Positions 8,053 to 16,678 of a stretch of 64,000 nt of DNA are shown piece after piece. The translations under genes and the position numbers were made by a program. The stretch is from assembly GCA_903833215.1 (NCBI GenBank), contig CAILEM010000109.1, positions 1 to 64,000 on the forward strand. The letters run 5' to 3'. Below the pieces are notes generated by a model that saw nothing but the letters and a program-made list of their open reading frames with translations, made no database searches and had not been told where the DNA came from. The DNA is from an uncultured Armatimonadota bacterium. GTDB taxonomy: Bacteria > Armatimonadota > Fimbriimonadia > Fimbriimonadales > Fimbriimonadaceae. How positions within the stretch are numbered: the first letter of the stretch is position 1; each line of letters starts with the position of its first letter.

Positions 8053-8734
8053 CTTGTGGCCGTCCGAGCATATACCCTTGCCCACGCACCGTATGGATCA
8101 ACCGAGTCGTACCACTTCGCTCCAACTTGTGCCGGAGATAGCTTACATATACTTCGACAACATTTGGGTCTCGGTACCCAGTGTCATCCCATACTTTTTC
8201 GAGGATGGTTTGCTTAGAAACCGGCGATTCTGGAGTTCGAAGCAACAACTCGAGCAATGAAAATTCTGTCACCGACAAAAAGATCGCCTTCGAACCTCGC
8301 ATAACTTTGCGCGTCGCCGTATCGACCGTCAAATCACCGTACTGCAGCTTCGAAGTGTCTTTCAGGCTTCGTCGAAGGAGGGCTCGGACTCGCGCCAAAA
8401 ACTCCTCCAACATAAATGGTTTTGGAAGGTAGTCATCGGCACCCGCATCAAGCCCCTTCACTCGGTCTTGGAGCGAGGTGCGTGCGGTTAGCATGAGCAC
8501 CGGGATTTTTGATGTCGTGCGAAGACGGCGCAGAACTTCAAATCCATCGATATCCGGAAGCATCACGTCGAGAACAATCAGGTCAGGTTCCTGCGTCTCG
8601 AGTGATGCTAATGCCGCCTCACCCGTAGAAAACCGCGACGATTCGTATCCCGACTGTTGAAGTGCTTGGGTTAGGAAGTCCAGGACTGCCTGCTCATCTT
8701 CGACAAGCATTACTTGTTGCTTATCTGCGACCAT
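8042..8734 (-). CDS. OmpR/PhoB-family response regulator
   Basis: A 230-residue regulator: receiver domain (acidic pair Glu12/Asp13, phospho-acceptor Asp56 in LIVLDVMLPDIDG, Thr in LMLTARTS, Lys in YLPKPF) followed by a winged-helix DNA-binding domain (residues about 130-225, ending in RGQGYML). The start at ATG 8734 is fixed by GGAGG 5 nt upstream; a longer reading from 8767 has no such site. It is the first gene of the operon and its partner kinase follows with overlap. The divergent deacetylase-like gene is a possible target, by position only. Confidence 0.92.
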   Translation of the reverse strand: MVADKQQVMLVEDEQAVLDFLTQALQQSGYESSRFSTGEAALASLETQEPDLIVLDVMLPDIDGFEVLRRLRTTSKIPVLMLTARTSLQDRVKGLDAGADDYLPKPFMLEEFLARVRALLRRSLKDTSKLQYGDLTVDTATRKVMRGSKAIFLSVTEFSLLELLLRTPESPVSKQTILEKVWDDTGYRDPNVVEVYVSYLRHKLERSGTTRLIHTVRGQGYMLGRPQDED

Positions 8735-8867
8735 AGAACCTCCATTCATGATTAGTGTAGACGTCAAGTTTGCCCCAAAGGGTCAGTATTAGATCGATTG
8801 TGCTAGTTCTTAGGATGTTCTAAGCCCCGGAATATGCTGTGGCCCACATTCGGTCCAGAATAGACCC

Positions 8868-9587
8868 ATGCTGCTCTGTTTGATCGTAAGTTGGGCTTTG
8901 GCACCCGGTTTGCACTCACGCACGCCGATCTTGACTTACCACGACGTCATCCAGACTCGTGATGCAAGTTCGCTTTGGTTTGACTGTGCCGCCAACGAAC
9001 TAGAACAGCAACTTACTTGGCTCGAAAAGCAAGGTGCGCATTTTGTGAGTGTCACTCAAATATACGACCATCTCGCCAAGGGCAAGAAGCTGCCGCCGAA
9101 GTCGATTGCGGTGACCTTTGCCGATGGGTATGAGGGCTTCTACTCGCTAGGGTTGCCAGTTTTGAGACGGCATCGCGTGCCTGTAGCCATGTTTGTCCAC
9201 ACGGATTACGTAGGAGATCAGCACAACCGCCCTAAAATGAACTGGGAGCAGTTGAAGGAGTTGGATAGGGAAGGGTTGGTTACCATCTGTTCGCAAACAC
9301 GAACCCATCCAGCCGACCTTCGAACCCTCAAAACACCTGCGCTCACCGAGGAAATGGCGGGTTCAAAGAAGTCCTTGGAACTGCATCTCGGGCATCAAGT
9401 GCGGTTTCTTGCCTATCCAAACGGGAAATACGATGAACGGGTAGCTCGGGCCGCTGCCAAGGCTGGATACGAAATGGCGTTTACCGAACAGCTAAGGCCA
9501 TGCGAGACCTCGCCCAATCTTTATATGATTTCGCGGTACGTTCACACCAAATATCGGCAGGCGTGGCATGACGCCTACCGACGGTGA
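8868..9587 (+). CDS. Polysaccharide deacetylase-like protein, catalytic motifs degenerate
   Basis: A 239-residue secreted protein with an N-terminal signal (MLLCLIVSWALAPGLHS) and a NodB-type fold: PILTYHDV, then VTFADGYEGFY, VPVAMFVHTDYV, a motif-2 region CSQTRTHPADL and FLAYPNGKYDE. Active members use TFDDG (first Asp as base, second Asp for metal) and HxxxH for metal. Here motif 1 reads TFADG and the first motif-2 His is Gln, so the base and one metal ligand are missing. The protein may be inactive or binding-only. It is divergent from the two-component operon. Confidence 0.75.
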   Translation: MLLCLIVSWALAPGLHSRTPILTYHDVIQTRDASSLWFDCAANELEQQLTWLEKQGAHFVSVTQIYDHLAKGKKLPPKSIAVTFADGYEGFYSLGLPVLRRHRVPVAMFVHTDYVGDQHNRPKMNWEQLKELDREGLVTICSQTRTHPADLRTLKTPALTEEMAGSKKSLELHLGHQVRFLAYPNGKYDERVARAAAKAGYEMAFTEQLRPCETSPNLYMISRYVHTKYRQAWHDAYRR

Positions 9588-9594
9588 TGGCTCA

Positions 9595-10086
9595 CTAGAG
9601 AATGGTCTCTAGAAGCACTTTGCTCCTTTCATCGAGCACAGATGTATCCTGAATTTCGAAGCGATTTCCGTCCACATCGATCAGAAGCAGATGAGTTGGC
9701 GAAAGCCACTGAGCATTCTCCTGCAGACTTTGAGTGACGAAATCACGCTCGCCCCGATCTGATTCGACATGCCAGTAGGTAGCGCCAAACTCGCCCTTGG
9801 CGCTGATGATCGAGGACACGGTAGCCGTAAGGTATCGCTTAGCGATCTCCTGTTGAACTGCCATGAGCGACTCTGGCGTAAGATCCTTTTCTGGATCTTT
9901 GATCGTATCGATCTCCTCGCCTTTCCCATTGAGTAGGGAGAGGAATCGCTTTGGATTGGACAAAGGTGCAGCCCAAGTCGGCTTGACAGTGACGTAGCTC
10001 CTGTCTTCACCGACCGTCATGCGTAGGCGATCCTTCGGGTAGTGGAACAACCGATAGGATTGTTGATTAGGTTTTGTTTCCGTCAT
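9595..10086 (-). CDS. DUF1854 family protein, partner of the ABC transporter
   Basis: A 163-residue protein with no signal peptide. The pattern YVTVKPTWAAPLSNPKRF, SLLNGKGEEI and the aromatic TATVSSI..FGATYWHVESDRGERDFVTQS core match DUF1854, a family that accompanies an ABC transporter gene and was noted in cyanophycin-associated clusters. Here it follows the ABC transporter by 14 bp with its own GGAGG ribosome-binding site, so they form an operon. It might be a regulatory or assembly factor for the exporter. No cyanophycin synthetase is seen in the window. Confidence 0.7.
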   Translation of the reverse strand: MTETKPNQQSYRLFHYPKDRLRMTVGEDRSYVTVKPTWAAPLSNPKRFLSLLNGKGEEIDTIKDPEKDLTPESLMAVQQEIAKRYLTATVSSIISAKGEFGATYWHVESDRGERDFVTQSLQENAQWLSPTHLLLIDVDGNRFEIQDTSVLDERSKVLLETIL

Positions 10087-10100
10087 GTTTCCTCCGGTGA

Positions 10101-12296
10101 TTAACCGCCTGTCCCGACTCCGATGATTTCGTTGATGGCACTTTGCGCTTGTACGAGCTTGTAGAAAACGCCCTGGTTCTCCATGAGTTCGGCATGTGTT
10201 CCGATCTCCGCAATCTCACCCTTTTCAAGCACCACGAGCCTTGAGGCATTTCTCAGTGTCGAAAGCCGGTGAGCGATAGCAAAGGTTGTTCGACCTTGAA
10301 TGAGTCGTCCGATGGCTTCTTGAATCTGCTTTTCCGTTTCGACGTCAACCGATGAAGTTGCCTCGTCCAGAATGAGGATTCGCGGATTGTGCAAGATAGC
10401 GCGCGCAATGGAGATACGCTGCCTTTCGCCACCCGAAAGCTTGGAACCGCGTTCTCCGACCATCGTGTCGTAGCCGTCGGGCTTCGACAGGACGAAGTTA
10501 TGAGCGTTTGCAGCTTTGGCCGCCTCAAGAATCTCCTCGAACGACGCGCCTGGCTTTCCGTAGGCGATGTTCTCCGCGATAGTTCCGTTAAATAAGAACG
10601 GCTCTTGAAGAACGATGCCAATCTGTCCACGCATGTCTTGCAGCGCGATATCGCGATAGTCGCGCCCATCGATCTTGATCGTGCCCGCATCCGGCTCGTA
10701 GAACCGGCAGATCAGGTTGATGGTTGTCGACTTTCCAGCACCCGATTTTCCGACAAGACCGATCATCTCACCAGGCTTCGCCGTGAAGGTGATGCCTTTG
10801 AGAACAGGATTTGATTTGTCGTAACCGAACCGGACGTTGTCAAATTCGACTTCACCGACGATGCCGTGGTGGACGTCGCGATCGGCGTACTTCTCCGATT
10901 CAGTGTCCATGACTTCAAAGATGCGCTCGGCACCCGCCATCGCTCGTGAGAACCATTGGTTAACCGCGGCGAACCACTGCAGTGGCCCGTAAAGCAGCCC
11001 AAGGAACGCGCTGACCTTCCAGAACTCGCCCAGGCTCATCTTCTGGGAGTAGACCAGGTAACCGCCCACCGTCCAGTTGATCAAAGTTCCCAACGAGGTG
11101 AAGAACGTCATCGCCCCGAAGATCGTGTACCACCTACCATCGGCAGCAATACCGGCGTCGCGGAGTTCGTTATTTCTCCCGCGGAACTTGTTGTATTCCA
11201 GATCTTCTTTGGCGAATGCCTTCACGACTCGAATTCCAGATAGCGACTCGTTCAGGTGCATGTGGAAACGAGCCCACTTTTGCCCAACCCGGTGGAACAT
11301 CTGGGACATGGGGCGCCAGAAGAATGCACCGATGCCCAAGACAAATGGAATCGGAGAAAGAATGCACGCGGCGAGTAACGCGTTCGTCCAGAACAGCAAT
11401 GCCGTAATGCCAACGAGCATCAGGCCGTTTAGAAGTAGGTAGGGAACACCTTCAACCAGAAATCCCCAAACGCGATCGGTATCCTGCGTGACGCGTGAAG
11501 CGATTGCACCCACTTGCTTCTTGTCGAAGAATGTGAGCTGGAGGAATTCGATCGCTCGATACACGGCCGATCTCAGATCCGCGGCGATGTTGCCCGCCAA
11601 GAATGCAATGTATCTTCCGCTTAGAATCTGCAGGACTGAGTTGATCACAAGCACACCCAGCCAGCACGCCATCAATTGCCACAAGATGCTGAGATCGTTG
11701 TGGTTCTTGAGGACGGTGTCGATGAGCTTGCCCTGGATCAACGGTGGGCAGAGGTTGAGCAGCGTCGTCACCAGTGACATCAGTGCCAGCATGACGGCAC
11801 GCCCCCGGTAGGGGACCATGAACTTGGCGATGCGCATCATGGTCTTGCCACGATTCACGCACGCTGGGCACACTCCGTCTTTTTCAGGCAGTAAGCGATT
11901 GCATTTGGCGCAACGAAGCCTCTCTTCCTTCAAGTTGATGAGGAGAGGTTCACCTTTTCCGAGCTGTTCAATACCGCGCGCAGCCTCGCTAAACTTGGCC
12001 GACAAGGTGAGTGAGTACGAGATGACAGGAAGTAGTTCGCCTTTCTTCGTAATGATTTCCAGCCGACCACCACCGACGAGTGGCTCGTTTCTGGCGGACT
12101 TGACTTCCGAAATCGGAATGACGAAAGAGGGCGCGTCGCCCGGTTCGAGCACGCGCACGTATTGATTTGTGACTTCTAGAGTTCGGTGGCCAAACGAGCC
12201 GTCTCCGGCAAAGTCGGCCACCAAACGTATAAGTACATCGTCGAGTGGGTTTTCTACCGCGGTAGTAACAACCCCACTGCTAGGTGCGATTTCCAT
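10101..12296 (-). CDS. ABC transporter, fused permease/ATPase with N-terminal extension and zinc ribbon
   Basis: A 731-residue half-transporter. Residues about 1-125 form an extra domain with the VTNQYVRVLEPG stretch, followed by a CxxC-x9-CxxC zinc ribbon (CAKCNRLLPEKDGVCPAC). Six membrane helices span about 165-450, and the ATPase domain has Walker A GKSGAGKST, Q loop, signature LSGGERQR, Walker B ILILDEATSSVD and switch His in IAHRLST. It probably works as a homodimeric exporter; the substrate is unknown. The ATG at 12296 is preceded by GGAGGG, which decides the start. The DUF1854 gene follows in the same operon. Confidence 0.88.
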   Translation of the reverse strand: MEIAPSSGVVTTAVENPLDDVLIRLVADFAGDGSFGHRTLEVTNQYVRVLEPGDAPSFVIPISEVKSARNEPLVGGGRLEIITKKGELLPVISYSLTLSAKFSEAARGIEQLGKGEPLLINLKEERLRCAKCNRLLPEKDGVCPACVNRGKTMMRIAKFMVPYRGRAVMLALMSLVTTLLNLCPPLIQGKLIDTVLKNHNDLSILWQLMACWLGVLVINSVLQILSGRYIAFLAGNIAADLRSAVYRAIEFLQLTFFDKKQVGAIASRVTQDTDRVWGFLVEGVPYLLLNGLMLVGITALLFWTNALLAACILSPIPFVLGIGAFFWRPMSQMFHRVGQKWARFHMHLNESLSGIRVVKAFAKEDLEYNKFRGRNNELRDAGIAADGRWYTIFGAMTFFTSLGTLINWTVGGYLVYSQKMSLGEFWKVSAFLGLLYGPLQWFAAVNQWFSRAMAGAERIFEVMDTESEKYADRDVHHGIVGEVEFDNVRFGYDKSNPVLKGITFTAKPGEMIGLVGKSGAGKSTTINLICRFYEPDAGTIKIDGRDYRDIALQDMRGQIGIVLQEPFLFNGTIAENIAYGKPGASFEEILEAAKAANAHNFVLSKPDGYDTMVGERGSKLSGGERQRISIARAILHNPRILILDEATSSVDVETEKQIQEAIGRLIQGRTTFAIAHRLSTLRNASRLVVLEKGEIAEIGTHAELMENQGVFYKLVQAQSAINEIIGVGTGG

Positions 12297-12695
12297 TTTT
12301 AAGTCCCTCCTCGAAGAGACCACCACAACACCGCTCAAGCGATTCTTGCTTGCTGCGCCCGAAAGGACCGAAAGCGTGGGCGCAGATCAACCAATCATCA
12401 GGTTAATCGGATTCGACTGAGTCAACGGTAAAGACGGGGCGTCAACCCGTCAGACCAGAAATGTGACGTTGTGAGCTCTACCCGTGCAAAGGGAGCCACG
12501 CAATACGGTGATATGAGACGCAGACTAAAAGCCCCGGCTGGCAAGCGCCTCGGGAAGCATCTTACCGCAACAATCAGCAGACTGTATGAATTGGCCGCAA
12601 GTTTTCGTCCAATCTATTTGTCTGGATCAATCTATGCTGGTGCGGCGTTAAGGAATAATGATCTACGCCGACATAGAACTCATTAGAGACGCTGA
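12297..12695. other. Divergent intergenic region, ABC transporter / REC-GGDEF gene
   Basis: About 400 bp with no convincing gene. It should carry the promoters of both divergent genes. One GC-rich hairpin, GACGGG-(7 nt)-CCCGTC, lies at 12433-12451, too far from either start to be an obvious terminator. A short open frame at 12471-12686 has no coding character that I can defend. Confidence 0.4.
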
Positions 12696-13676
12696 ATGGA
12701 AAAAACTGCAGAGGTCGAAAGTAACCCCGTCAAACCAAGAGTATTGCTTGTTGAAGACGACCCCGTATCTGCATATCTGATCCAACAGATGTTTTTGGCG
12801 CAGGACCTACCGCTTGATCACGCGGTTAATGGGGCAATCGCCCTCGACATGCACCGCAGAAATCGATACCGACTGGTGATTTCTGACTGGATGATGCCGG
12901 AAATGAATGGCGTTGATCTTTGCCGCGCATTTCGATCTCTAGGGAACCCCTATGTGTACTTCATCCTTTGCACGGCAAAGGGACAAAAATCGGATCGAGT
13001 CGAAGCATACGACGCTGGTGTCGACGACTTTATGACCAAGCCGCTCGATCGCGGGGAACTCCACATTCGGTTGCGTGTTGCCTTGCGCATCCTGGAGGCT
13101 GAAGAAGTCGTTCAGCGCCAGAAAACGGAGCTTGAAGCGATGAACCTCAAGCTAAATCACCTGGCGGTCACCGACGAGCTTACGGGCCTCTACAACCGCA
13201 GAAGATTCCAGGAGATGTTGAAAGAAGCGGTTGGCGAGCACATGAGGGCTGGCGATCAATTGTCCCTTATCCTGCTGGATATCGACCGCTTCAAAAGCCT
13301 GAATGATCAGTTTGGGCACCAGGCCGGTGATGAGGCCCTTCGACGCGTATCGCAGATACTGCGAGACCAGTCGCGAAGACACGAACTTCCCGCGCGATAC
13401 GGCGGTGAGGAGTTCGCGATCATTCTCCAGCGATGTGGTTTGATGGAAGCCGCGATCGCCGCCGAAAGATTTCGACTCGCATTAGAGTCGGCCGATTGGC
13501 TGGACAGGAAAATCACCGCCAGCTTCGGTGTTGCGACTTGTGGTTCGCAGATTTCGACGCAGTCCGAGTTGGTTGCTGCAGCGGACCAGGCACTTTACGC
13601 GGCAAAACAAAGTGGCCGTAATCGTGTCGAGCTATTCCCAGAAAATACTCCAGTGATGCCAACCGGAAAGGGCTAG
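12696..13676 (+). CDS. Response regulator with GGDEF diguanylate cyclase domain
   Basis: A 326-residue PleD/WspR-like protein: receiver domain at residues 14-135 (acidic Glu20/Asp21/Asp22, phospho-acceptor Asp64 in LVISDWMMPEMNG, Lys in FMTKPLD), a coiled-coil linker (about 135-160) and a GGDEF domain with the active-site motif GGEEF. It should make cyclic di-GMP from two GTP when phosphorylated and dimerised. The inhibitory site that in PleD-like proteins reads RxxD five residues before GGEEF is RRHE here, so product inhibition may be weaker. No kinase gene is adjacent. Confidence 0.92.
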   Translation: MEKTAEVESNPVKPRVLLVEDDPVSAYLIQQMFLAQDLPLDHAVNGAIALDMHRRNRYRLVISDWMMPEMNGVDLCRAFRSLGNPYVYFILCTAKGQKSDRVEAYDAGVDDFMTKPLDRGELHIRLRVALRILEAEEVVQRQKTELEAMNLKLNHLAVTDELTGLYNRRRFQEMLKEAVGEHMRAGDQLSLILLDIDRFKSLNDQFGHQAGDEALRRVSQILRDQSRRHELPARYGGEEFAIILQRCGLMEAAIAAERFRLALESADWLDRKITASFGVATCGSQISTQSELVAAADQALYAAKQSGRNRVELFPENTPVMPTGKG

Positions 13677-13682
13677 CGGGCG

Positions 13683-15449
13683 CTACTTCCTTCCTGATTT
13701 CAAGAAGGTCAGAAACTGGTTTGTATCTCGAGTCGAGGATTCGAACTTCGCAAGGACTTTCCCTTCGGGCGAGAGGCACAGATACACGGGCAGTGCCACG
13801 GTTCCTGTCAATCGCTGTTGTAGTGCCTGGTTTTCCTCATCTTCCTTAGTCTGCTTGTCGGTGTAGAGTTCAACAAGCACGTAATTCTCGAGTTCTGCCT
13901 TCACCAGCGGGTTCGGGAACATGTTCTTTTCCATCATCCGGCAGTTGGTACATGTGACGCCCGTAAAATTGATGAACACGGGCTTGTTGGTGCGCATCGC
14001 GATATCAAGAGCTTTGTTGTAGTTCTCAAGCCATCCGCTCTTGCTGGGCGGGAGGTACGCCTCCATCTCCCCCAACGATCTACCCGTCATTCCGAGAGCG
14101 AAGAACCCAGCTGTCAAAACCGTCAAGACCATGATGACGATGCGTGCCGGGCCAATCTTCTTCGGCATTTCGACAGTTTTGAGCTTAAAGATGCCAGCCA
14201 AGAAAAGCGCTGCCAGAACAAAGATGGCAACCCATACACCCAAAAAGATATTTCGCGAGAGAATTCCTGTTCCCCAGACGAGGTCGGCATTACTGAAGAA
14301 TTTGACGGCCGCGGCGATTTCCAAGAATCCCATGAATCCTTTCACCGCAGCCAGCCATGAGCCCGATTTTGGCAGCTTGGCCAGGTACTGGGGGAACATC
14401 GCGAGGAGAAAGAAGGGAAGCGAGAAAGCGCTGCTGAAGGCAAGCATGCCGAGCAACGGGTAGAGCAACTGTCCCTTTGCCGCGCTTATGAGGATGGTGC
14501 CAACGAACGGTACTGTGCATGTGAAAGACGTTAAGGTGAACGTCAAGCCCATGAGCACAGGCACGATCAACCCAGACTTGCCACGGTAGTTGAACTTGTT
14601 TGTGATTCCTGAAGGCAGTGTGATTTCGTACAGTCCAAAGAGATTGATTGCCAAAACAATGAACAGTGCTGCCAGCAACAAATTTACGACCGGATTGGTG
14701 GCAAATCGCTGGATACCACTCGCACCAAATACGATGGTCACCACGAGGCCAAACCCAGTGAATGCGGAAATGATTCCCAAGCAGTAGGCGAGAGGTTGGG
14801 CTATACCCGCCGAGCCGCCAGCTTTTTCATGCTGCTTTGCGAAGTAACTGACGGTGATAGGCACCATCGGAAACACACACGGTGTTAGCAGGGCTAACAA
14901 ACCAGCTCCGAAAGCAAACGCAATGAAGGCTAAGAGCCCTTGATTTTGTGGCACCGGAGCCTGGGTTGAAGAAGCGTTTGCACCTGGTGGAGAAACTGCT
15001 CCTTCTCCGATCGGAACCGTTAATTTGGTGGGGGGAAGACAGTTTCGATCCGTACAGGTCTGGAAACGAACTTGAAGCGAGCCCTTACCATCGGGACCAA
15101 GTTGAACCGGGACTGTGAATTGGGCAGATTTCTCGAAGAACTCAACTTCCGCTTCAAAGTTTGCATCGTATTTCCGGACCGGTTTGCTTTCTTCAACCGG
15201 CCCTGTTAACTTCGCAGGGCTGACGGCAGTTATTGACGTCGGCTCGTTGCCGGCTTTTGTCTTGGTGATATCGTACAGATGCCATCCGGCATCGATGACT
15301 GCGTCTAGTTCAACCGTGACGATCGCATTTGGCTTTGCATCACCTTTGACGATGTGAGAACTCCATTTGACGACCTGCTGTGCTGAGCACAGGGACACCA
15401 CGCAGAGGAGCCAAAAGAGAAAGAGCGGTTTAACTAGACGAGATTTCAT
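13683..15449 (-). CDS. Thiol:disulfide interchange protein DsbD
   Basis: A 588-residue protein of full DsbD size. A signal peptide (residues 1-23) leads an N-terminal periplasmic domain with the redox pair in CTDRNC. Next is an eight-helix membrane domain (about 170-440) with the conserved Cys residues in LTPCVFPMVP and TSFTCTVPFVG. The C-terminal thioredoxin-like domain carries VTCTNC. It moves electrons from cytoplasmic thioredoxin across the inner membrane to periplasmic partners such as cytochrome c maturation or disulfide isomerases. It is convergent with the GGDEF gene, 6 bp away. Confidence 0.9.
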   Translation of the reverse strand: MKSRLVKPLFLFWLLCVVSLCSAQQVVKWSSHIVKGDAKPNAIVTVELDAVIDAGWHLYDITKTKAGNEPTSITAVSPAKLTGPVEESKPVRKYDANFEAEVEFFEKSAQFTVPVQLGPDGKGSLQVRFQTCTDRNCLPPTKLTVPIGEGAVSPPGANASSTQAPVPQNQGLLAFIAFAFGAGLLALLTPCVFPMVPITVSYFAKQHEKAGGSAGIAQPLAYCLGIISAFTGFGLVVTIVFGASGIQRFATNPVVNLLLAALFIVLAINLFGLYEITLPSGITNKFNYRGKSGLIVPVLMGLTFTLTSFTCTVPFVGTILISAAKGQLLYPLLGMLAFSSAFSLPFFLLAMFPQYLAKLPKSGSWLAAVKGFMGFLEIAAAVKFFSNADLVWGTGILSRNIFLGVWVAIFVLAALFLAGIFKLKTVEMPKKIGPARIVIMVLTVLTAGFFALGMTGRSLGEMEAYLPPSKSGWLENYNKALDIAMRTNKPVFINFTGVTCTNCRMMEKNMFPNPLVKAELENYVLVELYTDKQTKEDEENQALQQRLTGTVALPVYLCLSPEGKVLAKFESSTRDTNQFLTFLKSGRK

Positions 15450-15494
15450 GCGTTTGAATGTGAGATATCTGATTCAAGATAAGGCAGATTCGAC

Positions 15495-16583
15495 CTATAG
15501 AGTTCCTCGGATCTCCTGCTCTCGTTCGATTGCCTCAAACAGAGCTTTAAAGTTGCCCTTTCCGAAGCTACGGGCGCCTTTGCGCTCGATGATTTCGAAG
15601 AATAGGGTTGGTCGATCAGTGATGGGCTTGGAGAATATTTGAAGGAGGTAGCCCTCATCGTCTCGGTCAACGAGCACTCCAAGGTCCTGGAGCTTTTCGA
15701 TATCTTCGTCAATAGCACCAACCCGGGCAGGCAAGTCGTCGTAATACGTCTTCGGGACTCGCAGGAACTGTAGGCCCCTTCGCCTCAATTCCGTGACGGT
15801 CGCTACGATATCTTCCGTTCGAAGAGCGATGTGTTGAACGCCAGGCCCGCCAAAAAACTCCAAGAATTCGTCGATTTGAGATTTCTTCTTGCCTTCGGCG
15901 GGCTCGTTGATTGGGAACTTAACGCGGCCATCGCCACCAGACATAACCTTGGACATGAGGGCGGTGTACTCGGTAGAGATGTCTTTGTCGTCGAAAGAGA
16001 TCAGTTGGTTGAAGCCCAAGACCTCTTCATACCATCGGACCCACTTGTTCATCGCGCCTAGTTCTACGTTCCCGACGCAGTGGTCTACTTCAATGAGCCC
16101 GGCCGGAATTCCTGGCTCCATCCGATCGACAAAGCGGGGAAGGAAGTGCCCTTTGAAGTTGTCGCGGTTGATAAAGGTGTGGAGCGTGTCACCGTAGATC
16201 TTGATGCTCGCGATTCGAACATCTCCGTTTTCATCGCTCAGCGTATATGGCTCTCTCGCAGGAGTTGCACCACGTTGAACGGCGGTATTGAAGGCCCAGT
16301 CGACGTCATCCACTTCGAACGCGATGTCCTGAACGTGATCGCCATGGATCGCGAGTTGCTCGGCGATGGGGTGTCCTGGTCGAACCGGAGCCGAGAACAG
16401 GAAGCGAATCTTGTCCTGTTCGACAAGGTAATCAACCTCATGTTTTAAGCCCGTTTCAAGGCCATGGAATTGAGTCACGCTAAATCCAAGCAGGTGGCGA
16501 TAGAAGAAAGCGGATTGGCGGGCGTTCCCGACATAGAATCGAATGTGATCGATACGGCGAATAGGGAAGGTGTCTTGCGGCAT
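15495..16583 (-). CDS. 4-hydroxyphenylpyruvate dioxygenase
   Basis: A 362-residue protein of typical HppD length with two vicinal-oxygen-chelate halves. The iron ligands are visible: His in VDHCVGN (about residue 168), His in VQHIAL (about 257) and Glu in LFFEIIERKG near the C-terminus, followed by the conserved GNFKALFEAIEREQ helix that closes the active site. It converts 4-hydroxyphenylpyruvate to homogentisate in tyrosine breakdown (or on the way to tocopherol-type quinones). No other tyrosine catabolic gene adjoins it; dsbD lies 45 bp downstream on the same strand. A GAGG sequence precedes the ATG. Confidence 0.93.
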   Translation of the reverse strand: MPQDTFPIRRIDHIRFYVGNARQSAFFYRHLLGFSVTQFHGLETGLKHEVDYLVEQDKIRFLFSAPVRPGHPIAEQLAIHGDHVQDIAFEVDDVDWAFNTAVQRGATPAREPYTLSDENGDVRIASIKIYGDTLHTFINRDNFKGHFLPRFVDRMEPGIPAGLIEVDHCVGNVELGAMNKWVRWYEEVLGFNQLISFDDKDISTEYTALMSKVMSGGDGRVKFPINEPAEGKKKSQIDEFLEFFGGPGVQHIALRTEDIVATVTELRRRGLQFLRVPKTYYDDLPARVGAIDEDIEKLQDLGVLVDRDDEGYLLQIFSKPITDRPTLFFEIIERKGARSFGKGNFKALFEAIEREQEIRGTL

Positions 16584-16678
16584 TGCGGAACCTCGTGGGG
16601 TGAATGAACGAGATTATGAAGCACAGATGCGAAAATGCGGAGGATTAGGGTGGAGGAGACCAATACAGTTCGCGTTGT

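Noticed and set aside
12433-12451. Hairpin upstream of the GGDEF gene as a cyclic di-GMP riboswitch
   Set aside because: A simple 6-bp stem without the conserved tetraloop-receptor architecture of known c-di-GMP riboswitches; too far from the start.
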